Below, piece by piece: positions 1 through 4,963 of a stretch of 5,890 nt of DNA. How positions within the stretch are numbered: the first letter of the stretch is position 1; each line of letters begins with the position of its first letter. The stretch lies in the NCBI GenBank assembly GCA_002408105.1, contig DHQM01000095.1, positions 1-5,890 on the forward strand, in the 5' to 3' direction. Source of the DNA: Gammaproteobacteria bacterium UBA5338 (GTDB taxonomy: Bacteria; Pseudomonadota; Gammaproteobacteria; Pseudomonadales; UBA5862). The position numbers were made by a program, and so were the translations under genes. Under the pieces are notes generated by a model. That model was not told the DNA's origin. It did no database searches and saw only the letters and a program-made list of their open reading frames with translations.

Positions 1-2
1 TA

Positions 3-212
3 CCGGCCTCGCTGCTGCCGACACTGGCGCGGCTGTTTGCGGTATCACTGGAAGAACTGATCGGCATAGAGAAGCTACCGGCCAAGCGCGGACCGGCCTC
101 CGTGCTGCAACGGCAGATGGAACAGATCGGCTCCATGCCCAGAGCCAAGCAGAAGTTTATTACCGAGATGCTCGATGCATTGATCAAGCAACAGCAGTCG
201 GCATCCGGTTAA
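3..212 (+). CDS. XRE-family helix-turn-helix regulator, C-terminal part (5' end outside window)
   Basis: An open frame enters from the left edge and ends with TAA at 210-212, giving 69 codons. The first visible residues (PASLLPTLARLF, then VSLEELIG) look like the last helices of a Cro/C1-type HTH domain. They are followed by a linker with KRGPA and a C-terminal amphipathic segment (LQRQMEQIG, then PRAKQKFITEMLDALI, ending QQQSASG). This tail pattern is common in stand-alone XRE regulators and probably serves dimerisation. The DNA-recognition helix lies upstream of the window, so target and ligand cannot be judged. The gene runs toward, and converges with, the membrane-protein gene ending at 304. 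Being on the opposite strand, it is not part of the Rhs unit. The frame is too short at this edge to carry its own start. The family call is fairly firm; any specific role is unknown. Confidence 0.75.
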   Translation, partial: PASLLPTLARLFAVSLEELIGIEKLPAKRGPASVLQRQMEQIGSMPRAKQKFITEMLDALIKQQQSASG

Positions 213-232
213 CAACGAGCGGCTAAAACAAC

Positions 233-254
233 AAGCCCCGCGACAGCGGGGCTT
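233..254 (-). terminator. Hairpin terminator between convergent genes
   Basis: An 8-bp perfect stem (AAGCCCCG at 233-240, CGGGGCTT at 247-254) encloses a 6-nt loop. Read on the minus strand, it is followed by a T-rich run (TTGTTGTTTT). It is therefore best suited to end the minus-strand Rhs-tip/membrane-protein transcript, although that gene stops 50 nt earlier. On the plus strand the stem is followed by GGGTGG rather than Ts, so it would be a poor intrinsic terminator for the regulator gene ending at 212. Confidence 0.65.
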
Positions 255-303
255 GGGTGGGATATTCGCGGCTAAAATAAAGATTAAACAATCAGGAACT
301 TTA

Positions 304-648
304 TCAATCAATCTTGCCTGACCCCGTCGATCCCCGATCTTTCTTTAGCAGCTTATTAAAAATACTGTCGATCACAACAGGAATGAAAAACCACCATATT
401 GTCCCAAGTACACCGTGCACAAAATAGGGAAGCCACATCCTAACAAAACTCCCAATATGGCTATCAGGCGAAATCAGATCAAACCCTTTAATTACAACAA
501 GAGATACCGGGAAGTCCAGCGGCAACCAAAGCGTCCATAATAGCCGCGCCTGACCTTCAGTAGATAAATACAAATAAAGTGCAAACAGAACAAACGCTGC
601 GAGATGTACCGCGGCAAAACCAACCCCAATCTTTTTTGCAAGTGACAT
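304..648 (-). CDS. Small membrane protein, candidate immunity protein for the Rhs toxin tip
   Basis: The product is a 114-aa protein I do not recognise. Three hydrophobic segments are visible, at about residues 7-28, 36-55 and 71-93, with a basic and polar C-terminus (KLLKKDRGSTGSGKID). A charged N-terminus (MSLAKK) and the absence of a cleavage site suggest an inner-membrane protein. The start is well supported: an AGGAG lies about 10 nt upstream of the ATG and overlaps the TAG stop of the Rhs tip gene (TAGGAG), so the two are tightly linked and perhaps translationally coupled. A small gene directly behind an Rhs C-terminal toxin domain is the usual place of the immunity gene. A membrane location would fit a toxin that attacks phospholipids. 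GC is low (25 of 60 bases in 301-360) compared with the Rhs core (43 of 60 in 1201-1260), as expected for an exchanged tip cassette. The immunity role is inference from position; an unrelated hypothetical membrane protein is the alternative. Confidence 0.7.
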   Translation of the reverse strand: MSLAKKIGVGFAAVHLAAFVLFALYLYLSTEGQARLLWTLWLPLDFPVSLVVIKGFDLISPDSHIGSFVRMWLPYFVHGVLGTIWWFFIPVVIDSIFNKLLKKDRGSTGSGKID

Positions 649-654
649 AACGAC

Positions 655-666
655 TCGTTCTCCTAG
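655..666 (-). promoter_or_regulatory. Shine-Dalgarno overlapping the upstream stop codon
   Basis: On the minus strand the sequence TAGGAG contains both the TAG stop of the Rhs tip gene (663-665) and the AGGAG ribosome site for the gene starting at 648. Ribosomes ending the toxin would release directly on the site used for the next start. This fixes the ATG at 646-648 and suggests the two genes are translated from one message. Confidence 0.6.
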
Positions 667-1352
667 TTACAGCCACAATCATCGGCATTCGGGCCGGCAC
701 CAGGATTGGAGTCTCTCATATAATCATCGATCCTCTTCTGCGGGTTACCAAACAATAGAATCATTGGCGATTGGCCACCGCCAGCACCCGCCGAACAACT
801 ACTCAAACGCCTATCTGCATCTTGGAAGCATTGTTTCCTTGTTTTAGCATCGCAAGGATATTTGGCTCGGCAATCAGCATAAGTAATATCGTGCGATTGG
901 CAACACCGGTCCAAGTTATCAATCGGTGGTAAAGCTGCCGATCGTTCTATGGCGTCCATTTTGTCATACGACTTACGGAAACCTCCTGTCCAATCCGGTC
1001 CACACCAGCTTCCATAAAGTTTTACCAACCCAGTGGGGTCGATTGCATTGACTGGATTATTCTCAACGTAGGCGTACGGATTTAGACCGCCATTCAGTCC
1101 GATGGGGTCCGAAGTCACGTAACGACCTGTGGACGGGTCGTAATACCGGAAGTAGTTGTAATGCAGCCCCGTCTCCTGATCATAATACTGGCCGGGGTAG
1201 CGCAGGTTCACGATGGTGCCCTGGCCGTCGCCATCGGGGTCTTCGGCGGGCAGGGTGCTGCCGAAAGCGTCCGACGCCCAGCGCCACACCAGCGTGCCGG
1301 CTTCGTCGCGGGCGGCGCGCGGAGTGTTCAGTGGGGATGTGATTGTGTCCAC
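663..1352 (-). CDS. Rhs protein C-terminal fragment with phospholipase A2-like toxin domain (5'-truncated)
   Basis: The frame spans 229 codons from a GTG at 1352, but recognisable Rhs sequence begins only at LNTPR (about codon 8, near 1331). Residues 8-109 are the end of the Rhs repeat-associated core (LNTPRAARDEAG, RYPGQYYDQETGLHYNYFR, then YDPSTGRYV). They include DPIGL at 82-86 and DPTGL at 105-109, separated by exactly 18 residues. This is the spacing I recall for the self-cleavage motif that frees Rhs toxin tips. Residues 110-229 are a cysteine-rich tip. YGSWCGPDWTGG (113-124) matches the Ca2+-binding loop of secreted phospholipase A2, and CCQSHD (150-155) matches the catalytic His-Asp helix. 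A later Asp in the 178-180 region could complete the dyad. The expected activity is hydrolysis of membrane phospholipids. A full Rhs protein usually exceeds 1,000 residues, so the shell and any export domain are gone. No Shine-Dalgarno precedes the GTG. The gene is likely a silent or orphan tip, though the tip itself is unbroken. Confidence 0.78.
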   Translation of the reverse strand: MDTITSPLNTPRAARDEAGTLVWRWASDAFGSTLPAEDPDGDGQGTIVNLRYPGQYYDQETGLHYNYFRYYDPSTGRYVTSDPIGLNGGLNPYAYVENNPVNAIDPTGLVKLYGSWCGPDWTGGFRKSYDKMDAIERSAALPPIDNLDRCCQSHDITYADCRAKYPCDAKTRKQCFQDADRRLSSCSAGAGGGQSPMILLFGNPQKRIDDYMRDSNPGAGPNADDCGCN

Positions 1353-1843
1353 TTATTCATCGCTTGTATCGGCGGTGATGTTTGAGGGCTTGTTGTGGCG
1401 AGCGGTGGTTGTTCAGTCAGACACAGCGCTTTAGCGTGCTTTCTAGGTCGTCCCGGCTCTCGAAACGATGGGTGCAGGACTCGCCCATGCGGCCGTTGAA
1501 GCGCTCGAACAGTGCGTTGGTCTGGGGCCGACGGACGCGGGTCAGGCGGTGCTCGATACCCAGTGCCGCGCACAGCTGATCGAATTCGTACTGGCCACTG
1601 GCGGCTCGGCCCCACTGACCGAACAGCCAGCCGGTAAACTCCTTGCCGTTGTCGGTCAGGACCGTGCGAATATGGAGCGGTGCAGCTTTCGCCAGCGCCT
1701 TGCGCAAGACCCGGCCGGAGCGGGCGCTCTCGTCTTTTATCTGGCCCATCCAGACCCAGCATGTCGGCCCAGTCGATGGCGACGAAGGAGGACCGGCGGC
1801 CACCGCGACGTACGATCCAGCGCCGCAGCAAAAGCGAATCCAA
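1328..1843 (-). pseudogene. IS481-family transposase remnant, frameshifted and truncated at both ends
   Basis: Pieces of an IS481-type DDE (rve) integrase core appear in two minus-strand frames. FVAIDWA (near 1770-1790) carries the first catalytic Asp in one frame. WVWMGQIKDESAR, then RTVLTDNGKEFTG (second Asp), EFDQLCAALGIEHRL, and FERFNGRM (Glu) follow in another frame (1417-1760). Lesions seen are an apparent one-base insertion near 1760-1768, a TGA at 1417-1419 where the family has a sense codon before LNNH, and an apparent one-base loss near 1380 that returns the frame to PPIQAMNKW. A further shift near 1800 is possible. The N-terminal HTH half is absent, because the sequence runs into the upstream region of the MFS gene. 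At the other end the protein breaks off at QSHPH, where Rhs sequence begins, so the usual last 15-25 residues and the terminal inverted repeat also seem lost. The function is dead. The family call is firm; the exact borders are not. Confidence 0.75.
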
Positions 1844-1861
1844 GGGGGAAGCCGGAAACGG

Positions 1862-1870
1862 TGTTATAAA
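1862..1870 (+). promoter_or_regulatory. Possible extended -10 promoter for the MFS gene
   Basis: TGTTATAAA contains a TG-N-TATAAA extended -10 (five of six bases match TATAAT) about 35 nt before the ATG at 1905. No good -35 box is seen about 17 bp upstream (AAGGGG), which is tolerable for an extended -10. It lies in the short space between the transposase remnant and the transporter. It is a sequence match only. Confidence 0.35.
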
Positions 1871-1904
1871 GCACGGCCATGCGGCGCTCGCGGTCAGTCA
1901 AACC

Positions 1905-3110
1905 ATGCCTATGAAGAAGCAGCCCGCAGAGTCTGATCTCGATCGTCGCTTGCCCATGGGCATTTGGAGCCTTGGCTTTGTCTCCATGTTCATGGACATC
2001 TCATCGGAGTTGGTGCACAGCCTGCTACCGGTCTTCATGGCTGCGGTTCTTGGCACCTCCATGGTCACCATCGGCATCGTCGAGGGCCTGGCAGAGGCGG
2101 CCGCTGCGGTTGCAAGGGTATTCTCTGGTGCGATCAGCGATTACGTCGGTAGGCGCAAGGTGCTTGCTGTGGTCGGCTACGGCCTCAGCGCCATCACGAA
2201 GCCCATGTTTCCGCTGGCAACCTCCATTGGGTGGGTCTTGGGCGCCCGGTTCATTGACCGGGTTGGCAAAGGCATTCGTGGCGCACCCCGGGACGCGCTG
2301 ATCGCGGACATCGCGCCAGCTCAGCTGCGCGGCGCAGCCTATGGGTTGCGCCAGTCGCTCGATTCGGTGGGCGCTTTCATCGGTCCACTGTTGGCTGTCC
2401 TGTTGATGGCCTGGTTTGCAAATGACATCCGAACGGTTTTATGGGCGGCGGCCGTTCCAGCTTTCGTTGCGGTGGTTCTTCTGGTCCTAGCAGTGCGTGA
2501 GCCTCGGCGCGCAGCCCCTGGTGGCAGCATGCAGGCTCGGCTGAGCCTGGCCGATGCCAGACGCCTGCCGTTCGGGTATTGGCTTGTCGTTGCACTTGGG
2601 GCGGTATTCACGCTGGCACGGTTCAGCGAGGCCTTTCTCATTCTGCGCGCCCAGGATGTCGGCATCGCGCTGGGTTACATCCCTGTCATCATGGTTGTGA
2701 TGAATGTCTTTTACTCCATGGCCGCGTACCCAGCGGGCGCTGCAGCGGACCGATCTTCAGCGCAATTTCTCCTGGTGGCCGGGCTATTGGTTCTAGTCCT
2801 CGCGGACATGGTGTTGGCGGCGGCTGCATCACCTCAGGCCGCACTTTTTGGTGCGGGGCTGTGGGGCCTGCACATGGCGTTGACTCAAGGGTTGCTGTCG
2901 AAGCTTGTCGCCGATACCGCGCCGGAGGATCTGCGCGGCACCGCCTTTGGGATGTTCAATCTTGTTGGTGGAGCCGCGGCCTTTTTCGCAAGCTTCATTG
3001 CAGGTCTATTGTGGGCCCTGGTCGGCGCCTCAGCCACTTTTATTGCGGGAGCATCGTTCGCGGCTCTGGCGGCATTGGGCTTGTGTATTTACCACCCCCA
3101 AACAGCTTAG
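1905..3110 (+). CDS. Major facilitator superfamily (MFS) transporter
   Basis: A 401-aa inner-membrane protein with about 12 hydrophobic segments and a central cytoplasmic loop (about residues 198-222, rich in Arg and Ala), the standard MFS layout and length. The family signature A between TM2 and TM3 is present as G75-AIS-D79-YVGRRK, and a weaker counterpart (YPAGAAADR, 275-283) sits in the second half. A conserved patch around 116-130 (RFIDRVGKGIRGAPRD) and the N-terminal MDISSELVHSLLP place it in a well-spread subfamily annotated only as MFS transporter. The substrate cannot be read from sequence; drug or metabolite export is the usual guess. Start choice is open: ATG at 1905 and ATG at 1911 are both in frame and neither has a clear Shine-Dalgarno. 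The frame stays open upstream to 1680, but that stretch overlaps the transposase remnant and has no membrane-protein character. The gene converges with the LOG-family gene, whose stop lies 51 nt beyond. Confidence 0.88.
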   Translation: MPMKKQPAESDLDRRLPMGIWSLGFVSMFMDISSELVHSLLPVFMAAVLGTSMVTIGIVEGLAEAAAAVARVFSGAISDYVGRRKVLAVVGYGLSAITKPMFPLATSIGWVLGARFIDRVGKGIRGAPRDALIADIAPAQLRGAAYGLRQSLDSVGAFIGPLLAVLLMAWFANDIRTVLWAAAVPAFVAVVLLVLAVREPRRAAPGGSMQARLSLADARRLPFGYWLVVALGAVFTLARFSEAFLILRAQDVGIALGYIPVIMVVMNVFYSMAAYPAGAAADRSSAQFLLVAGLLVLVLADMVLAAAASPQAALFGAGLWGLHMALTQGLLSKLVADTAPEDLRGTAFGMFNLVGGAAAFFASFIAGLLWALVGASATFIAGASFAALAALGLCIYHPQTA

Positions 3111-3160
3111 GGCGGGGTGACCCACCCAGGCCACCCCCGGGTAGACGCGGGTTCGCTGCC

Positions 3161-4066
3161 TCAGCCCGCTGGGTGGTGGCCACAGCAGCGATAGAATTCG
3201 TCAATCGCCGACCAAGCAGCTTCAGGGCTCTCAACGTACTCGAAAAGCTCAATGTCTTCAGGGCTGATCATCCCCTCTTCGACCAGCATGTCGAAGTTCA
3301 ACAGCCGCTTCCAGAACTGCTCGTCATACAGCAGTACAGGCACCCGCCGACTGCGGCCGGTTTGAATCAGCGTGAGGGTTTCAAATAGTTCATCCAGGGT
3401 GCCAAACCCGCCGGGGAAACACACCAGTGCCCGCGCCCGCAGCAGAAAATGCATTTTGCGGATGGCGAAATAATGGAACTGAAAACAGAGTTCGGGGGTG
3501 ATGTAGGGATTGGGGCGTTGTTCCATCGGCAGCACGATGTTCAATCCGATGCTGGTACCGCCCGCCTCCATGGCGCCACGGTTGGCTGCCTCCATGTTGC
3601 CTGGCCCGCCACCCGTGACCAGCGTGCAAGGGGTGTCAAAGCCGTGAAAGGGGCGCTCGGTCACCAGGGCGCCGAAGCGGCGCGCCGCTTCGTAGTACTG
3701 GGCATGGCGGACCTGCACCTTGGCGCGGTACAACGCACGCGCCATCTGAGGGTCTGCCGCGTCTCGCCCTTGGGCTGCAGCTTCCAACGCCTTCAGCTGA
3801 GCATCGGCCACTTCGGCGCTTAGGTTGCGGGCACTGCCCCAAACGGCCACAGTGTGCTCGATTCCCTGTTCTTGCTGAATCAGTTCGGGTTTCAGCAGCT
3901 CCAGCTGGATCCGCACAGGGCGCAACTCTTCGCGCAGCAAAAATGCCTCGTCCCGATATGCCAAACGGTAGGCTCCCTCAGCATAGCGGGCCTCCACACC
4001 ATCTGAACGGACAGCGTCCTCTTCTGCCGACGGGAAGTTTTTGGACGGGTGTTCGGGCAACTTCAT
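3161..4066 (-). CDS. LOG / TIGR00730 family Rossmann-fold protein (nucleotide 5'-monophosphate phosphoribohydrolase-like)
   Basis: A 301-aa cytosolic protein. Residues 150-165 contain the nucleotide-binding GGGPGNMEAANRGA stretch, and 218-229 contain PGGFGTLDELFE, the PGGxGTxxE signature of the LOG (lysine-decarboxylase-like) family. Arg203 and Lys204 precede the second motif, as is usual. Characterised members remove the base from nucleoside 5'-monophosphates to give ribose 5-phosphate, including cytokinin activation in plants and nucleotide turnover in bacteria; the old name 'lysine decarboxylase' is misleading. This protein has about 70 residues in front of the Rossmann core (VAVWGSAR at 73-80), longer than the roughly 190-aa short LOG type, so it belongs to the longer TIGR00730-type proteins. 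The ATG at 4064-4066 has only a short CAGG about 5-8 nt upstream. The gene lies 117 nt downstream of the glutaredoxin-like gene on the same strand and may share its transcript. The substrate here is inferred only from the family. Confidence 0.87.
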   Translation of the reverse strand: MKLPEHPSKNFPSAEEDAVRSDGVEARYAEGAYRLAYRDEAFLLREELRPVRIQLELLKPELIQQEQGIEHTVAVWGSARNLSAEVADAQLKALEAAAQGRDAADPQMARALYRAKVQVRHAQYYEAARRFGALVTERPFHGFDTPCTLVTGGGPGNMEAANRGAMEAGGTSIGLNIVLPMEQRPNPYITPELCFQFHYFAIRKMHFLLRARALVCFPGGFGTLDELFETLTLIQTGRSRRVPVLLYDEQFWKRLLNFDMLVEEGMISPEDIELFEYVESPEAAWSAIDEFYRCCGHHPAG

Positions 4067-4103
4067 GGGACCTGAGCCTATCCAGTGCTAGGGGCAACAC
4101 GGT

Positions 4104-4126
4104 GGTGCATGCCGCCAGGCTGCACC
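4104..4126. other. Hairpin in the gap between the glutaredoxin and LOG genes
   Basis: GGTGCA (4104-4109) plus GCC (4111-4113) pairs with GGC (4118-4120) plus TGCACC (4121-4126), leaving one bulged T and a 4-nt loop. This is nine base pairs, mostly G-C. It lies in the 117-nt spacer between the two minus-strand genes. No T run follows on either strand, so it is not a classical terminator. It could be an mRNA-processing or stability element, or chance in GC-rich DNA. Confidence 0.35.
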
Positions 4127-4183
4127 CCGAAGGATAGTTCAACCAGGGCGCGCACGGTCAGCCGCTCGAAGCATGAGAGCCCG

Positions 4184-4495
4184 TCAGGCCAGCCGCTGGT
4201 GCAGCCATTCGGCCAGGCGGTCCTGGTCGAATGGCCAGGGGAGTTCCGCCCCGTCGGCTGCGACGAGCACTGGGATGCGCACACCGTATTGGTCAAACAG
4301 TTGAGGCTCGTCGGCCACATCAACCACCTGCACCTCGACCCACTGGGCCTGCTCCCAGGGGGCAATGAGCGCCTCGGCGATTTCACACAGGTGGCAACCA
4401 AGCGTGGAGTACAGGCGGCATAGTATGGCGCGATTCTCACCACCCGGCGGATTGGATACAGGTTTCGCAAACTCGTCCACAGTACAGATCGACAT
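4184..4495 (-). CDS. Glutaredoxin-like thiol-disulfide protein (DUF836 type)
   Basis: A 103-aa thioredoxin-fold protein. It shows LYSTLGCHLCE (28-38) with the redox pair Cys34-x-x-Cys37 directly after the first strand. It then has VVDVADEPQLFDQYGVRIPVL (57-77), where Pro75 is the likely cis-proline facing the active site, and a C-terminal helix (FDQDRLAEWLHQRL). This order is that of the small glutaredoxin-like DUF836 family, which has no well-established partner; a role in disulfide or glutathione redox chemistry in the cytosol is inferred. The ATG at 4493-4495 is preceded by GAGG, three bases away, which is a tight spacing. A TTG three codons further out is also possible, and the first 25 residues are poorly conserved in character, so the true start could differ. 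It runs divergently from rmf and upstream of the LOG gene on the same strand. Confidence 0.83.
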   Translation of the reverse strand: MSICTVDEFAKPVSNPPGGENRAILCRLYSTLGCHLCEIAEALIAPWEQAQWVEVQVVDVADEPQLFDQYGVRIPVLVAADGAELPWPFDQDRLAEWLHQRLA

Positions 4496-4518
4496 GCGCC
4501 TCAAATTGCACTTATATT
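4489..4518 (+). promoter_or_regulatory. rmf: Candidate sigma-70 promoter for rmf
   Basis: TCGACA at 4489-4494 (five of six bases match TTGACA) is separated by 18 bp from TATATT at 4513-4518. A start near 4525 would give a leader of roughly 118 nt before rmf. The -35 box would lie over the start of the divergent glutaredoxin-like gene. On the other strand the same AT-rich stretch reads TAATAT (4519-4514) and could serve that gene, though no -35 is visible for it. Sequence match only. Confidence 0.4.
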
Positions 4519-4522
4519 ACAA

Positions 4523-4592
4523 AGGCGGGTGGGACGCCGCCTGGCCGCAGGGCCTTTGCGCGTCCCAGCCGTGGTCTCGGCGCCGTACCGAG
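4523..4592 (+). other. Structured 5' leader of rmf with competing hairpins
   Basis: Three inverted repeats are packed here. AGGCGG (4523-4528) can pair with CCGCCT (4537-4542). GGGACGC (4531-4537) can pair with GCGTCCC (4560-4566), with an inner GGCC/GGCC (4543-4546, 4551-4554). CTCGG (4576-4580) can pair with CCGAG (4588-4592). The first two overlap and cannot form together. If the upstream promoter is used, this would be a folded leader. No match to a known riboswitch was recognised. Confidence 0.35.
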
Positions 4593-4642
4593 GCTGCATT
4601 CCAATGTTCTACCCAAAAGTGCAAGAACAGAGGAGACACTGC

Positions 4643-4849
4643 ATGGCAAAAACACTAAAACGGGATCTACCCGCCCGCGCCTACAGCCGCGGCTACCGTG
4701 CCGGACTGGGCGGAAAGTCGAAAGAGTTGTGCCCACACCAGAACGCAACAAGCCGCCATCAGTGGCTGTCTGGTTGGCGCCAAGGCCGAGAAGACAACTG
4801 GTCCGGCATGCAGGGGGTTTCCGCGATTCACCGCCTGCCGCTTGGATAG
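4643..4849 (+). CDS. rmf: Ribosome modulation factor (100S hibernation factor)
   Basis: A 68-aa basic protein. LKRDLPARAYSRGYRAGLGGKSKELCP (5-31) and RHQWLSGWRQGRED (38-51) correspond to the conserved Rmf pattern in which two Gly-rich, Arg/Tyr-containing segments and a W-x(2)-GWR motif surround a Cys-Pro. Rmf binds the 30S subunit near the anti-Shine-Dalgarno region and drives 70S ribosomes into inactive 100S dimers in stationary phase or starvation. The E. coli protein is 55 aa; this one has an additional tail (DNWSGMQG, IHRL) like that of Pseudomonas Rmf. The start is very well supported: GAGGAG at 4630-4635 lies 7 nt before the ATG at 4643. Expression is typically controlled by growth phase and ppGpp in the family; here only a promoter-like match and a folded leader are visible. 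It faces pyrD tail to tail. Confidence 0.92.
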   Translation: MAKTLKRDLPARAYSRGYRAGLGGKSKELCPHQNATSRHQWLSGWRQGREDNWSGMQGVSAIHRLPLG

Positions 4850-4889
4850 GCACCCCCACCAAGCACCCACAATCAGAACACCACCGCAC

Positions 4890-4903
4890 CGATCTTCGGA
4901 TCG
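4890..4903 (+). other. UUCG-tetraloop hairpin after rmf
   Basis: CGATC (4890-4894) and GATCG (4899-4903) form a 5-bp stem closed on a C(TTCG)G loop, one of the most stable RNA tetraloops. It sits 40 nt after the rmf stop and just before the main terminator hairpin, so the rmf message would end with two stem-loops in tandem. It may protect the 3' end of the message. Confidence 0.5.
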
Positions 4904-4907
4904 TCTC

Positions 4908-4930
4908 AGGGCCGCTCTTGCGGCCCTTAT
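4908..4930 (+). terminator. Intrinsic terminator between rmf and pyrD
   Basis: AGGGCCGC (4908-4915) pairs fully with GCGGCCCT (4920-4927) around a TCTT loop and is followed by TTATCCGTT on the plus strand. The stem is strong (seven G-C pairs plus one A-T) and the T run is short. It lies 58 nt after the rmf stop and 37 nt from the pyrD stop, and may also stop pyrD transcripts, although no T run follows on that strand. Confidence 0.7.
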
Positions 4931-4963
4931 CCGTTGTGCTGTGCTTGTCGGCCGCCACCGGTC

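Noticed and set aside
1332..1352. Terminal inverted repeat of the IS at TGGGGATGTGATTGTGTCCAC
   Set aside because: No partner copy occurs near 1830-1900, and the transposase frame is still running through this stretch, so it is more likely coding sequence than an IS end.
1680..1904. Upstream extension of the MFS reading frame to an ATG at 1680
   Set aside because: The extra 75 residues are Pro/Arg/Ser-rich, overlap the transposase remnant on the other strand and do not resemble an MFS N-terminus; high GC keeps the frame open.
3121..3181. Terminator between the convergent MFS and LOG genes (CCACCCAG at 3122-3129 with CTGGGTGG at 3169-3176)
   Set aside because: The arms are far apart, partly overlap the LOG coding end, compete with other C-rich/G-rich pairings and lack a T run.
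2579..3388. Long plus-strand open frame inside and past the MFS gene
   Set aside because: It is an off-frame reading of the MFS gene and of the antisense of the LOG gene; the translation is low-complexity and matches no family.
3449..3823. Plus-strand frame opposite the LOG gene
   Set aside because: It lies wholly antisense to a gene with clear family motifs and has no ribosome site or recognisable domain.
4512..4958. Minus-strand 148-codon frame across rmf
   Set aside because: It is antisense to rmf and its terminator region; the product is Arg/Gly/Cys-rich and unlike any family.
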